A stretch of DNA of 64,000 nucleotides, taken from contig JABBOT010000004.1 of NCBI GenBank assembly GCA_016165875.1, positions 32,393,866-32,457,865 of the forward strand, read 5' to 3'. The translations under genes and the position numbers were made by a program. Positions 13,141-25,692 of this stretch are shown piece after piece (positions within the stretch are counted from its first letter, which is position 1; each line of letters opens with the position of its first letter). The DNA comes from Acanthopleura granulata. Its lineage: Eukaryota; Mollusca; Polyplacophora; Chitonida; Chitonidae. The notes beneath the pieces are model-generated. The model made no database searches and was not told where the DNA came from. It saw only the letters and a list, made by a program, of their open reading frames with translations.

Positions 13141-13987
13141 ATGACGCCCCCCTCCCAAGCGTACATACATGTACATTCTTATATTTATACATTTGCCTGT
13201 AGTACTAACTGCATTACACCTACACTTGCTACACTGTATTCTTTATGTCTTATAACAAAGTTATAAGTCTAGACAAGCATGCTAGAAGCATAAAGCAAGA
13301 CATGTTTCTTGTCGGTTTGAACTGCCAGAATAGCTGGGTCAAATCTATAACAGAACAAAAAAAAGACATGATTTTTTCCAAACTGGGCGAAATATATCAG
13401 AACTTCGTTTCACTAAGAAAAGTTACTGACCATGTATTAAGTTTCTATTTAGTCTACAGTAAACACGCATATGCATCTGGAAAGTCAGCTGATCTGCGCA
13501 AGTCCAAAATAGGACCAAAATGTTGGAAATGGATGAAATAGTTCGAAAATTCGTCGGTATCATGTAGGTCATTGACAGCTTAAAAGAACTGAACATGGAC
13601 AAAATACGTCAATTTATATTTACAAACCCGCCCTTTGGAATAGTAAACCGTTCCAACAATGTGTGGTTTAAAAAGGAGAGATTGTTGATTAGCAGCTGTG
13701 AGAAATATTCAGCCTGTTGAGACTGAAAAGGATCATTTGGGGACCATAGGTGGGATAGGCTATGTGAACAAGTATATTAATGGATAAACTCAGCATCTGT
13801 GTCTTTCACCGCTCCCTCCCCCAAAAAAAACAAATAAGAAGAAGAAACTGCCTAGGTCGATAATATAAAATTTCAGGAGTTTTTAATGACCACATCTTAA
13901 TTTTATAAAAAAAAAACCTTTATCTTGGATTTACTTTTAGGAGTATCCAATTTTAAAATCATGACAAATATTTAATTTTCACACTGA

Positions 13988-14212
13988 CCAAGGAGCCTCT
14001 TACCAACGCGACTGCTGTGGGCCCAAGTCCAACTTAGGCCGACGTAGGCCTACTTCCTCTCCAATCACAGGTAATAAAGTTTGGCAGCAACCTGCAGATG
14101 ACCATAGGTTTCCTCTGGACAATGTCCGGTTTCTTTCAACAAAGTATATAATGCAGGTCTTTGTCCATAAGTGAATTATTCCTTAGTACGTTTTATAATA
14201 CCAATCAAATAA
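13988..14212 (+). mobile_element. SINE, family A, strongly diverged
   Basis: From CCAAGGAGCCTCTTACCAAC through GGCAGCAACCTGCAGATGAC to the degenerate tail ending CCAATCAAATAATAAG, it follows the order of blocks in the copy at 33266-33520 but with many substitutions, so it is an old insertion. Confidence 0.7.
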
Positions 14213-17200
14213 TAAGTATTCTTTTTTAAGAGATAATCTTATTAAATTGTAATATGTCTGCCTTAAATTAAACCCGTTTTTATGTGAAATGTTAATTTTC
14301 AAAGAAAAAAAGCCAAAAAAAAAACGTGTTTTATTTCCACCATCTCAGTTCTACATGAACTTTTTGTCCTGTTCATGTCCTGCGTACATGTTACATATTA
14401 AATACATATTACATATAGCCATTGAAATGGCTATGTTTATATGCAAGAAAAACAAACAACAAAATATAGTACAAATGTATTTTACTTTGCTTCAACCATG
14501 GACACTGGGAGTTATCCCTTTTTAGGCCTCATTTACACAGTAATTTATGAACAAATTTTTGGCCTGGCTTTTGTTCAGGCTTAATAAACTCTACTTGTAA
14601 ATTTCCTTCGGACTGCAAAGCATTACCACGAGGTGCTTTCTCAACCTTACTAACATTGTTAAAACTGCAGTACTGTGTATGGTTGGTGTAGCTTGGTAAC
14701 GGAAATTGGGTTATGTATAATGCGACGACAACGATTAATAGGCCGAAAACTGTTCGTGAAAAAGTTTGATTCAGCCCGAAATTAGCGATTTTTTCGCGTC
14801 GCCCGGAACAAATATCACTGATAAATTCCGATATAATGTATCATGGATCAAAAGAATGTCTGCAAACAAGAATAAAATGTTATTGTCTATAAATGATATG
14901 GGCCGTATTTCATCACCTAGTTACATGGTACTACACAGTGACAATGCTGTAATGGGGCTCACCTGCCCATATAGAAGAAAACTTTCAGAGATGCTAAAAC
15001 ACACCGCGGCAGCATACTCTAAAACTGGAACTACTTCGGTAAATCGGTGACAGTTTTGACTACCTAGGCAGTGCCCTCATAGGAATCGTTTCTCTTCCAG
15101 ACCTCAAAAATATTTAATTAAGACAATAGAAAATACAAATTCAACATTTATTGAAGCAGTCGTTCTCAAAATCATGCATGTAAATATAATGTATGTTTCT
15201 CCACTTTGTGACTAACGTAATATTTGCAGTTACCTCCTTTCAATGTTCTTTGCTTCACACAATGTGAATCTAGTTTTGGAGAAAAGATATTGTTCCTGTT
15301 GAGTTCATACGCAGATTACCCTGTATATCTGTCTCCCAACGTGGTACCGCATGTCTAGTGTGCAGTATCCACGCCACAATGTAAAGTCTCTTACAACAAT
15401 AGCGTTGTAATTTGGGCCTATACTGTTTAACGTCATAGGGCCGAAAAACAGTGTTTCGCAACACATGGATCTGTGATCTGTTTCATTGTTCCGAGCGTAA
15501 TCTTTAGAAATACAAATTTGTACTCTTCCATTCACTAAACACGGTTTTCTCGAGTGGCCTGTCCATAAAATGTCCAAGCTGTATGCTACAAAGACATGTC
15601 TCCTTTATTCATTCAGCAATTCTGACTTATGTCGCCTAGTTAGTCATGAATAAAAAAGACCCATAAAGTCATTATTAACACAAATGCATCGACAGCCAAA
15701 CTTCTCTAACCGCCTTATCGATGCGAGTCGGCTGCACTCGACATCGTTCCGGAATAAGACAAACTCGTGGAATGATTGTAGGCCTACTGAAACCAACAAG
15801 ATGTACACTACAAAAAAAGAGATGGACAATTTGTTTGGTGGTCTTAAGTTAAGTCTTTCTATTAATAACGCTCAGAAAGAACTGTAATCAACCACTGTGT
15901 CAGGAAGAATACCTTAAGTTTTGAAAGAGCAGTTGAGCAAAACCTTAGCGGCGAATAATTTGAAAATGGCGGCCCGCGAAGTTTGGATTCTGTCCGAGTG
16001 GATACGTCAGTTTCATTTCTGTTAATTGCAACGTTGACGTATGTATCATTCCCACATAGTGATATAAATTCAACCTTACATAAAGATCATCAGAAACCTG
16101 TTTCGTCGCCCACAACATTGGCACTTTGACGACCGTACAGGCGTCAGGACTCAGTTCCAGGTTTGTAACGATTCAGAGCAGCGAATGTTGAAACGAAGCC
16201 TTGAACATGGCCATCCCATCTCAGAACTACACAAAACATTACTTACTACCATATTCTTCTTACCGTAAAGTAAGGATATAATATTCTCTGCAATGCATTC
16301 ACGTGAACGGATCAAACCACTTCAACAGGTGCCACAGTTAAAAAGCACAAGCATCACCTTGAAATTATTGCTTTAGAAAGGGTGGCAGAAACCTAATGAA
16401 ACAACTTCTCAACATTGCAATTGTACCTCCTATTAGAATACTACACCAGTAAAAGTATGTTGGTTTAAACACGTTCTCACACCGCTGTGGCTTTAATATT
16501 ACCAAAGTGGCGTTAAGCCATAATGAGTGATTCATTCAGTCACTCATTCAATGAGAGTAGTTTATTTAGGAGTAGCCATAATGCCATATGTTGTGACTCT
16601 TCCCACCGAAAGCATGCACAACCAACAAAGAAGACATGAAATTACTGGAAGATGATATTTATTTATATAGGAAACCACTAATATTTGGTTTTTGCACGTT
16701 TGAGCAAGCGTATTTCATTCTGCAGCTTGTTCATGTCAGTGAAGAGGTTTGAATCGTTATAAATGACGTAAGGACCTTAACCTTTGTCGTTCTTTGAAGA
16801 CAGGCCTTACAAATTGCGCTCAAAACAGAATTCTGTACGGTCTCGACATTGGAGCCCCATTTTGCTTAATATCGTTGCAATACTACATAAACATTCCCGA
16901 GTGCAAACAAAGAGAAGCTGATTCTCCAGAGGGCCATGCATAAGTTCAGCTCCAGATCGAGCATCCTTACCAGCCTGAAGACACGGACTATATGGCTTGA
17001 ACAAGACATTGTAACCAGCAAAGGTACCCACGCATTGAGAAAACAGTCAAAATAGGATGCATACTCTCTGACCTGCTAATATTTACTGAGACATCTTAAT
17101 ATGAATAACATCTCTTAACAGACATTTTTCTACATGTTTTACTGGTGAATATTATCTTAATAATGTTGCTTAAGCTGGCACTGTCAAGAGCAGGAAGGGA

Positions 17201-18190
17201 TTGAAATATCTTTTATTGTGATTGCCCAATTTCAGACTCAAAGAATCCATACATATTTCCATACTAAAAAGAAGAACTAACGTTTTATGTTGAATGTTTG
17301 CAAAGTCAAACATTCTTCTTGACCTCATTACGGCCGTTGCGCTCATATGAGACTCTTGAGAAGTCTGGATAACACATTGGGCAAGGGCATTAATAGAAGT
17401 GTATCATGTCAACTCAACATTCACCTGTATTGTAATTTTAACCCCCGTGGCAAGCATTATGAAAAGAATTTTCAACTAATGAAAAGCAGTAATATTTGTT
17501 TGACCCTATGTCAAGACAGGAAGGGTGTGGTGTAGCTGTTTTCTCTCCATCAAGGAATGATGTCAGATTGGGGTATCGGTGTTTGCAGATTTCTGTTGAT
17601 TAACTACAACCATAATTCAATCAAACAGAAGTTGAGAACAGTGTCCCGGTAGTTCCAGTCACACATAATCGCTGTATCACATAGTGATTCTTCTACTTAC
17701 CGAGTGAGTGACTGCTGGGGGTTTAACGTCTTCCACTTACCGAAGTCAGGGTTCTGTTTTAATGGCGCGCCAAGTGTCTGAGCCGTACTTTTCACAGAAA
17801 CATAAGTACGAGGCTAGTGGAGCAGTTTATTATACAAACAGCATGGAAAGAATATTGCTGAGTAAAAAGTGAGGAGTAGAATACATAGATAAAATATCTC
17901 TTTGTACAAGCCCCGAAAAGGATTTAGTTTATGTGCAACTAGAAGAGTAATGCAAGTTCTAAATTCTTGTAAGTTGGATATGGAATTTATTTTCCCTAAA
18001 TACCATTTAAAATAACTAATTTGGTGATGCTATTTCTGTTCATTAAATCATTTACAATTTGGAATCATGGGCAGTATTTATTAATTCAGTTGACTTATTG
18101 AGACTTCTGTCACTTACCTAAATATTACATGTATTACATACATGTCACACATAAAATTCTGCACTGCGCAACAAACATGATAAGTGTGTT
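14213..18190. other. Spacer without a recognisable gene
   Basis: About 4 kb of AT-rich sequence. Short ORFs (14766-15050 on +, 15305-15577 on -, and others) have no recognisable domains. A short block at 17697-17730 resembles the end of a molluscan SINE (GAGTGAGTGACTGCTGGGGG) but is too short to assign. Confidence 0.55.
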
Positions 18191-18196
18191 ACACTG

Positions 18197-18588
18197 ACTC
18201 CTGCAGCACTGATATAAAGACTAGGCTGTTACATTACTTCCAGCAGCATCAGCTAGAGGGCATGTCGGAGTGTGTCCACTGGTTGAATGCTGGCTTCGTG
18301 GAAATCTTGTCATTCCGGGAGGGAGTCAACAGATCTGCCTGTAAACCTTCGCCGTCACCGCCGCGTCGTCCACTTATCTCCCACAAACAGGGTCCCTGCA
18401 CCGAAGCCAGCATCTCACCTGATCTCATCTCATCGGTCAATAACACAGTTATAGGAGGCACTTTAAGGGACATTTGTTCTCCTGGGAGGATTATGAGCAA
18501 CTTGAGTGATTCCTCATGGGACCGCTCTGTAGACCGTCTCACTGCATATCTGCCCCTAAAATTACTATTATCCATCCACTGCAAATAG
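18197..18588 (+). CDS. Unexplained open segment, possible terminal exon
   Basis: The + strand is open from a good acceptor (CTGACTCCTGCAG, exon base 18197) to TAG at 18586-18588, about 130 codons, and is richer in GC and CpG than its surroundings. The first residues (TDIKTRLLHYF) faintly recall the end of a Hes-type Orange domain, but the rest does not, so I do not assign a family. The opposite strand is also open across 18249-18671, so the coding strand is uncertain. No upstream exon was found. It may be a real terminal exon, a decayed gene or chance. Confidence 0.25.
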
Positions 18589-18671
18589 AGGCTTTTAGAG
18601 ACCACAAGCAGTGCAAGCATCTGAACCCATTCGGGGTGTATAATTGCACTGATTTCACCTGTGAAGTCCAT

Positions 18672-19975
18672 CTTTCGACATTAGGTTTCACGTGTCCACG
18701 TGTGAACCACATTCCTATTTCACTCAGAAACACAATTGCGATGAACTTGTACAAAAAATTGGAGTTTGCCTATGCCAAGGTTGAAAACCGACTTGACTGT
18801 ATTTTGTTTACACGGGAGTTCGTTTTTTGAGTGCATAGGTTCATGTCATTAACGTTTCATAGTAATTAAGCAATATGCCAAAAAGTAAATAACATAATAA
18901 AGTAACAGAAATAAAAAAACAAGACAAATTGAATACTGCATTTAATTTCTTCATGCCCTCATATTTGGAATGGTAAATAATGCAACTACTTGTAATATAC
19001 CTAAAGACTTTAAGGGCTAAACAGGCAATGTGGGAAGTAAAAAAGGGTAAATGTGGGTTAACCCCTAAGCGATCTGTTTTTCAAAACGATCCAGGTTACG
19101 GAGGTTTGTATGTCAACAACAACATTCAGGCTTCGAACTCAGATTCTTCTTTACAAGTGGACATGTACAGAGATTCATCGATTCAAGTCGAACTCAAGCA
19201 CCGGAGTTTGTATCATTCCAAACACCCTTCTTTTCCAGTGAGACCCAAGTGTTGTTTTTATAAAAATGCTGACCTGTTCTCTGGCTTGTTCATTGTGACG
19301 TCATTTCAGCAGCGCATCTTTCCTTACATAGCGTATTTACAACAAGCTGAGTATGTGTCTTTTCCATAGATTATATCGTGTAGCAATGTGTCATCAGCTC
19401 CACTATAACTGAAAAACCTAAGCCATCGCTGCTGGCACAGTTCGTAAAGATCAAATGATGGACTTGAGACGTTTGGGCCTACAAAATGTAGCTTTGGTAA
19501 AGAGAAGAACGAAGTTTAGTCTGGAATAAAGAATAGACTGAACGTCGTTGGTCTGTATTTACTGGGGAAAATGAGAAAATGTGTTTACAACATAATATTC
19601 TGGCAAAGACAAAATAACATCTACAAACTTCATGCCAACCAACATCTGTTACAAAGAATCTTTGAAGCTACACTGATAGTTCTCTAAACAATGCAGTGCC
19701 AAATCTGTGCTTGTCACTTGATTAGTGTTCTGTAAGAAAGATGGAGCCGACCTTGATCATACGGTCTTATCAGTCAATGTGGACTATTTTTAATGTACAC
19801 CTTTCTTTACTGCTAAGAGTTCATTGTAAATTTCATATAATATGGTGGATTATGATGACAACAAGTCATTAAGAAATAAGAAAAAAATATTATATTTAGC
19901 TTTACATGCAATAAAAAGTAAATGCAGTCAGTTTTACCGTCATATGTAAAAAGCTGCATTTTTTCTCCTTTTGGT
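18672..19975. other. Spacer without a recognisable gene
   Basis: An ORF at 18980-19369 (+, 129 codons) has no recognisable domain and no supporting splice sites; nothing else stands out. Confidence 0.5.
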
Positions 19976-19977
19976 GG

Positions 19978-20842
19978 GTGTGGGATGGGGGAGTGAAGGT
20001 AATATATATGTGGGGGTGGGGTGGGGGAGTGAAGGCAATATACATGTGGGGGTGGGGTGGGGGTGAAGGTAGTAATACATGTGGGGGTGGGGGGTGGGAG
20101 TGAAGGTAATATACATGTGGGGGTGGGGTGGGGGTGAGAAGGTGATATACATGTGGGGGTGTGGTGGGGGAGTGAAGGCAATATACATGTGGGGGGGTGG
20201 TGGGGGAGTGAAGGCAATATACATGTGGGGGTGTGGTGGGGGAGTGAAGGCAATATACATGTGGGGGTGTGGTGGGGGAGTGAAGGCAATATACATGTGG
20301 GGGTGGGGTGGGGGAGTGAAGGCAATATACATGTGGGGGTGGATGGGGGAGTGAAGGTAATGTACATGTGGGGGTGGGGTGATGGGTGAAGGCAGCCATG
20401 TGGGGGTGGGGTGGGAGTGAAGGTAATATACATGTGGGGGTGGGTACAGGTGAAGGCAATATACATGTGGGGGTGGATTGGGGGAGTGAAGGTAATGTAC
20501 ATGTGTGGGGGTGGGGTGATGGGTGAAGGTAATATACATGTGGGGTGGGGTGGGGGTGAAGGTAATATACATGTGGGGGTGGAGTGGGGGAATTGAAGGT
20601 AATATACATGGCCAAGGGATTAGAGGTGTGGTGGGGGAGTGAAGGCAATATACATGTGGGGGGGTGGTGGGGGAGTGAAGGCAATATACATGTGGGGGTG
20701 GGGTGGGGGAGTGAAGGCAATATACATGTGGGGGTGGGGTGGGGGAGTGAAGGCAATATACATGTGGGGGTGGGGTGGGGGAGTGAAGGCAATATACATG
20801 TGGGGGTGGGGTGGGGGAGTGAAGGCAATATACATGTGGGGG
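19978..20842. repeat. G-rich minisatellite, mostly 36-bp period
   Basis: About 25 tandem units, each with GTGAAGGCAATATACATGTG followed by G-runs separated by single T. The best units are exactly 36 bp; others vary in G-run length. Because 36 is a multiple of three, all frames of the C-rich strand stay open, which yields false proteins of about 230-320 residues made of PPPHPHMYIAFT-like repeats. A non-repeat patch lies at about 20608-20632. The + strand has closely spaced runs of 4-7 G. Confidence 0.95.
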
Positions 20843-20870
20843 TATTAAAAAGCATATGTGCTTTTTAATA
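20843..20870. repeat. Perfect 12-bp inverted repeat at the minisatellite edge
   Basis: TATTAAAAAGCA, a four-base loop TATG, then TGCTTTTTAATA. It begins exactly where the G-rich array stops. Confidence 0.85.
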
Positions 20871-22136
20871 ATCATTGCACGAATATTTGTTAACATTGAC
20901 TACAGCGGGGAGGTATAAATCGTGAACCCACGCTTATATATGCTTTGCAGATGTCTATAAATTGACGTCATTCTCGGTTTGGAAAAGGGTGTAATTATTA
21001 TCGACATGAAATGTCCTTTGCAATTGGCCTCAACTGTCCCGCAATTTCAAACTGCTTACGGAAACAGATTAATGGCACACTGATGTAAGGGTGAAGGTTT
21101 AGCAAAGAGCATTGATTGTCGACATTATATATAAATAAAATGTTTGGAACGTGTATTGAAAGTTTACTGTAATATGACTTTAATGGATAAATGTTGCAAC
21201 ACCTACATTTTAATTTAATAGTGGTTAACTCTTTAACGAATGTCTGTGCATGCATTCAAATCATGTGCAACTTCGTCTGATTGGTTTTGCTTAGATACAA
21301 ATTCATAGCTCACAGTTCATTCATGGCAGTAACAAAGCTTGATTCACTTTTTATTTGAGAAAATAGCAAAGCAAGTGAATTTTTTAAGATAATAATATCT
21401 CATTCATTCAATTTCTGTTATAAATGCTCATTATGCACAAATGGAAACAGTTTCTATGGCAAGGTATACAATTGCAGTCAAATAAATATATTACTACATA
21501 GGTAAATCTTTTTGTAAGCTTTCTGTCCTTTTTGTCTAGCTGAAAACAGTATTGGACACTATGAAAATGATATTTTTCACATGTACACAAAGTGCTCCGA
21601 GTAGCACCAGAGTTGTGTATTTACAATCCAAATACGTGAGGATGATATTATGGCGCTGTATTAGTAGGATCAGTCCTATATAAAAGTAAATCCTTAAATA
21701 CCGATACATGTATGTGGGAGGCTACTTGCTGTCTACCATTGTGGTGTACGTGTCAGTAAAACGTACTGAATGTGACGTAAAAGAAAAAATAAATAAATGT
21801 ATAAATGATTAAATCTATTTTCTGACACGCCCTCGGTTCACCGTTCTGTGTTATTGGACGTCTTATTTAACTCTACATAAGTAAACAAATTGAGGCTTAA
21901 GTTTGTGTGACAAGAGCCTACGTTAGAAATAGCATGGAACAACATGGTGCCATTCGGAGAAAGATCTGATTACAGTTTTATGACCTTGCACGAGTTGTCA
22001 AAGTGGAACAACATTTCGCCACGGTCGTTATCGTTAAACACTCCTTCCTGACGCCTGTGAAAATTCCATTTCCTGGCGGAATACCTCAGTGTCCCGGAGG
22101 TCTTATATACTGAGCTTTACTAGTCTCATTCACCCG
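20871..22136. other. Spacer and probable 3' region of the minus-strand membrane gene
   Basis: No gene recognised. The part next to 22136 should hold the 3' untranslated region of the minus-strand gene ending at 22137; no clear polyadenylation hexamer was pinned down. Confidence 0.5.
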
Positions 22137-24174
22137 TCATGACAACTCGATTATTTCCACTTTGTCGTCAGCCGCCTTTGGCAACTGCTGGGTTGGTAAG
22201 TGGCGTGCCGTTCTAGATTGTGGTTCCTTCCATGGAAGTTGCCTGAAATTAGATTTTGACATCATCTTAACGAAATCCTCTTCGCTTTCCCTCCAGTTAT
22301 TCATTAAAGAAGGCACATTCCAAGTTCCAAAAAACATGGAAGAATCTCCGATAGGATTGGGCGAGCATCCACCCTCTCTTGGTTGGAGCACCATTTCGAG
22401 ATCTTTGCTCTCCCGGCGAGCTCGCGGCCTGGAACTTCGCGTCCGAGTGCGAACATTCTGCGTCACTACAGTGCCGCCTTCTTGGGGATGAGACGTCACG
22501 GTTTTTATCTCGGTCTCCGTTATCTCCTCGAAAAAAGCACCTGAGGTATCCTCTACTGGAAATACATGGAAAGGAACAAAAGTTATGTATTAGTTATATA
22601 TTAGTTTGTCAAGGTCTCCAATAAATTAATATTCTAATAATAGTAATAATTTATATAATTACACTCATTAAGTACCTGGCAAATGTTTAACTATATGAAT
22701 GTATTGTATGGTCTATTGTTCATTGCTAAGATAGCTGACGCATTCTACGCGGTTTTGCGGGTATAGTGATTAAGTGCCATGCGTGTATTTCCCAAGGACA
22801 ATACCCACGCTTGTATTGTGTAACACGCCGTGTCGTCAGACGACATGTAAGGTTGGTGGATGTGTTTTACAAAGTAATTTATGCACATGTATGTTACTGT
22901 GTATGGCTGAGTCAGGCAGCCGATCGATAGCAATACATCTCGCTTGGACCATCTGACCACAAAAAAATGTAAGAGGCTGCTAACCATTCGATTTTCACAT
23001 ATCTAAAACCTGCGCTATATATATAAGGTGTAAATCACCAATGACGACAATATCTGTTAGAAGCGGATGTATGAATTCTTGCCATTTCTATCGTTTCTTT
23101 TACCTAGCAACATGTCCAACATACGACTACAATCCATAAGTCTGTTCCTATAAGTAGTCACTAAATGACTTTAATAATCTTGCTTTAAATTAAGGCAAGC
23201 TTATCCAATAAAAACCTATGGAACAATGTGAGGTTAAATATGAGAAATCAGTCCAGTTAGGCAATGTGAGTTTGCTATACATGTATTAAGTTTTAGTTTA
23301 AAAGGTGAGTGCTTTCACTTTTATTCTTCAAAGAATACTAAATTATTTACTGCCTTCTGAAGCAGGCACAAAGAATTGAAACAATTCAAAAGGCTACTGA
23401 GATATTGTAGAAGATAATAGGATTTGTTCCACATTGGCTTTGTGGTTTTTCATGTGGTGTCTGTGACAGGCCAAATATTTATGTAGGCTTACACTGTACA
23501 CATCGGTTGCACACGGGCTTAGCAGTCAGATAGGCAGCTTTTACAATAACGTGCAAACAATCGCGTCTTTCTTTGGACCGAATTAACTGTATACAGATGC
23601 TGGCATTAAACCCATGTACATTATACGGCTCAAACCAATTCAATAATTTCATTTTCAGTGTGACATAAGAACAGCATAAAAACCCAATGCACCATTTAAT
23701 GGAATAAGGATTTACTTACAAAATGTCTGGCACATTTTGCCATTTTCATTTCAAATCATACCTTTACTTTTAGGATGTAAGTAAAACCTCCAGACCAAGT
23801 AAGCAACCAAGACAAGGACACACCCAACGCCTGCCACCGTTCCTAGTATCGTCCAAAATCTGTAATCCAAGGCGCAACAAAAAGCTGAAAAACTGCTGAA
23901 TAGCATCTTACAAATAGTGGATTGAGGAGGCCACGCTAAAGAAATTATCTCGAAAGTTAAAAGTTTGCTGTTGAAAAACAGTGAATTGTCATATGAGACA
24001 AGAAGTCCGAACAAATATCTTTCTTAAGGAACAGAAGTAGTGGAGATCGATCTGTTACGTTTGTTTACACTAGCAACTTTTTCTCACTCTCAACCGAAAA
24101 CACTTACACAACCGCAGTGGACATTCTGTTAGAAACGGCCAAGAAGATGTGTAAATCTCGTATCGAGCACCGAC
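22137..24174 (-). CDS. Single-pass membrane protein of unknown function (3' exons; start not found)
   Basis: Three minus-strand exons fit together: 24108-24174, 23762-23884 and 22137-22555 (with stop). Each has good sites: acceptors CATTTGCAG, TTTTTCAG and TATTTCCAG, donors GTAAGT and GTATGA. The joins (phases 1 and 1) create no stop, giving 202 residues. Seen in order: a short ectodomain ending in EC and FCC; a strong membrane helix (TILGTVAGVGCVLVLVAYLV); a basic stop-transfer; then a ~145-residue hydrophilic tail rich in Arg, Ser and Glu ending VEIIELS. The Cys-Cys before the helix and the YRF motif faintly recall Shisa-like (STMC6) adaptor proteins, but the cysteine set is incomplete, so this is only a suggestion. 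The first exon, with signal peptide, must lie above 24174 and end in phase 0. Confidence 0.62.
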
Positions 24175-24234
24175 CTGCAAATGAGACATAAGCAAGTCTG
24201 TTATCTATTATACTTTACACTTGGGACTCGCGGG

Positions 24235-24475
24235 TTTAGATGGTTGAAGCGCTAGTTCCTTTTGACATTAAGACTGTTGGCCAACGAGGTTGCAAGTTCG
24301 AATCCAGCTGTCGCTGTTTTGGATCCGGCTTTAAGTCAACAGGTTTGTCAGGTACCAGGCGAAGATCGGTGGTTTATTTCTGGTAATTCATTCACCCATA
24401 AATGTACATGAACGTTGAAAAACCCTTGAGCGCGGAGTAAAGAACAAGTCAAATAAATAAATGTTTATTACAGTT
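24235..24475 (+). mobile_element. SINE, family D, near full length
   Basis: A tRNA-like head with B-box AGTTCGAATCC is followed by TTTGTCAGGTACC, GATCGGTGGTTTATT, CACCCATAAA and a tail ending in CAAATAAATAAATG. Same block order as the copies at 29660 and 34675. Confidence 0.75.
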
Positions 24476-25635
24476 AAATTCCACACAAAGCCCGTGCATC
24501 AGAAAAGCTAGGAACTGTTCTGAATTTGTGATGGATATATTTGTTTTTTTTTTAAAGAATCAATGTTGACAGACCCGAACTGGTGACAAAACATTTCTGA
24601 TTAAATCTCCTTGGATGCATGGTAAGAGTATGAGTAACTACACATTTCGCGTACAGAGTATGTGATTCTTCTATGCTTCCACAGTGGCCAGTAAGTTAGG
24701 CCTACAATATTCCCTGCTCAACTACTGCTTGGTTTAGCCACCCCTTCATGCTGAACACTAATTATAACCATATGTAGGGCTGAACAGTGATCTGGAGGCC
24801 ACGAAAAGGTTTCACTAACCGTCACACTAACTGTGGATTGGGGAAAATAAATTGCTATATAATATAAGGACAAGCCCAACGTGCTCCATTGTGAAGTTGA
24901 TAAATTCCGAAATTGTATCTGAACAATTCTCTAGCATCCTATTATAACGTATAGGACTCATATTGATATAAGAACATCATTACAAGGGCCACAGAAACAA
25001 CTAAGAACAGAATGATAGTGATAAGCTTATTATAGACTAAATAAATGTGTTTGGTTTTTTTTATGTCATCGGTGTTGTATTTTACTGTGAATAATATTTC
25101 TTCTATAGTATGATGATAATAAATGTATATACCTATTAGAAACCAGGAGTTAGCAAAGAAACTATACCGCATCGTGCTTTGTACAATAGTCGAGAAACTT
25201 CATTGTCTCTTTAAGGTCGCACCAGAGGCAACTCGTGGGGCATTTATTAAGCAGCTTAGATTGTACCATATCGGCGCACTGCACTTGCCAAACCGTCTAC
25301 CGAAAGTTCGTAGCGGAGGCATGCCAGTGTAGATGGATTTCAGCACCTTTGCCTGTAGCGAAGATATGTTATGTCACCATGTAATGTGACTTACCAATCG
25401 CTATGGACATCTCGTGCTTGTGTACCGTATACCGTGTTATGTAAGCTCAAGCAGCGATGATCGTTGACTTTACCTTACTTATTTCCAGAATTAGAACGCC
25501 ATTTTCACTTCGACTACGGTAATACATGTACACACTCAGATCTGGCAAGCAAGTACGTCTATGCTGGGGTCTCAAAGTTTTTCAGTATTAATTACCCTAC
25601 CGTTATTGACAAGCAAGACAGCTATATTTACTTAC

Positions 25636-25692
25636 ACTGATGTGTATATCTAGGCCATAACCACCATAGGGAGCCTTTCCCCTAGCCAACCA
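25636..25692 (-). CDS. Weak candidate exon upstream of the membrane-protein gene
   Basis: Nineteen open codons (KAPYGGYGLDIHIS at the end) finish in phase 0 at a consensus donor GTAAGT, the phase the exon at 24108-24174 needs. The acceptor proposed at CTAAG has no pyrimidine tract, and an open run this short is common by chance. Treat as a lead for the missing 5' part only. Confidence 0.2.

Noticed and set aside
17697..17745. GAGTGAGTGACTGCTGGGGG followed by TTTAACGTC, resembling the end of a molluscan SINE
   Set aside because: Only about 30 bases match and no body or head follows.
18980..19369. 129-codon + ORF
   Set aside because: No domain, no splice sites of quality, and composition like the surrounding spacer.
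19813..20896. Long minus-strand ORFs (230-318 codons) of Pro/His-rich repeats
   Set aside because: They are translations of the 36-bp minisatellite; several frames on both strands are open at once because the period is a multiple of three.
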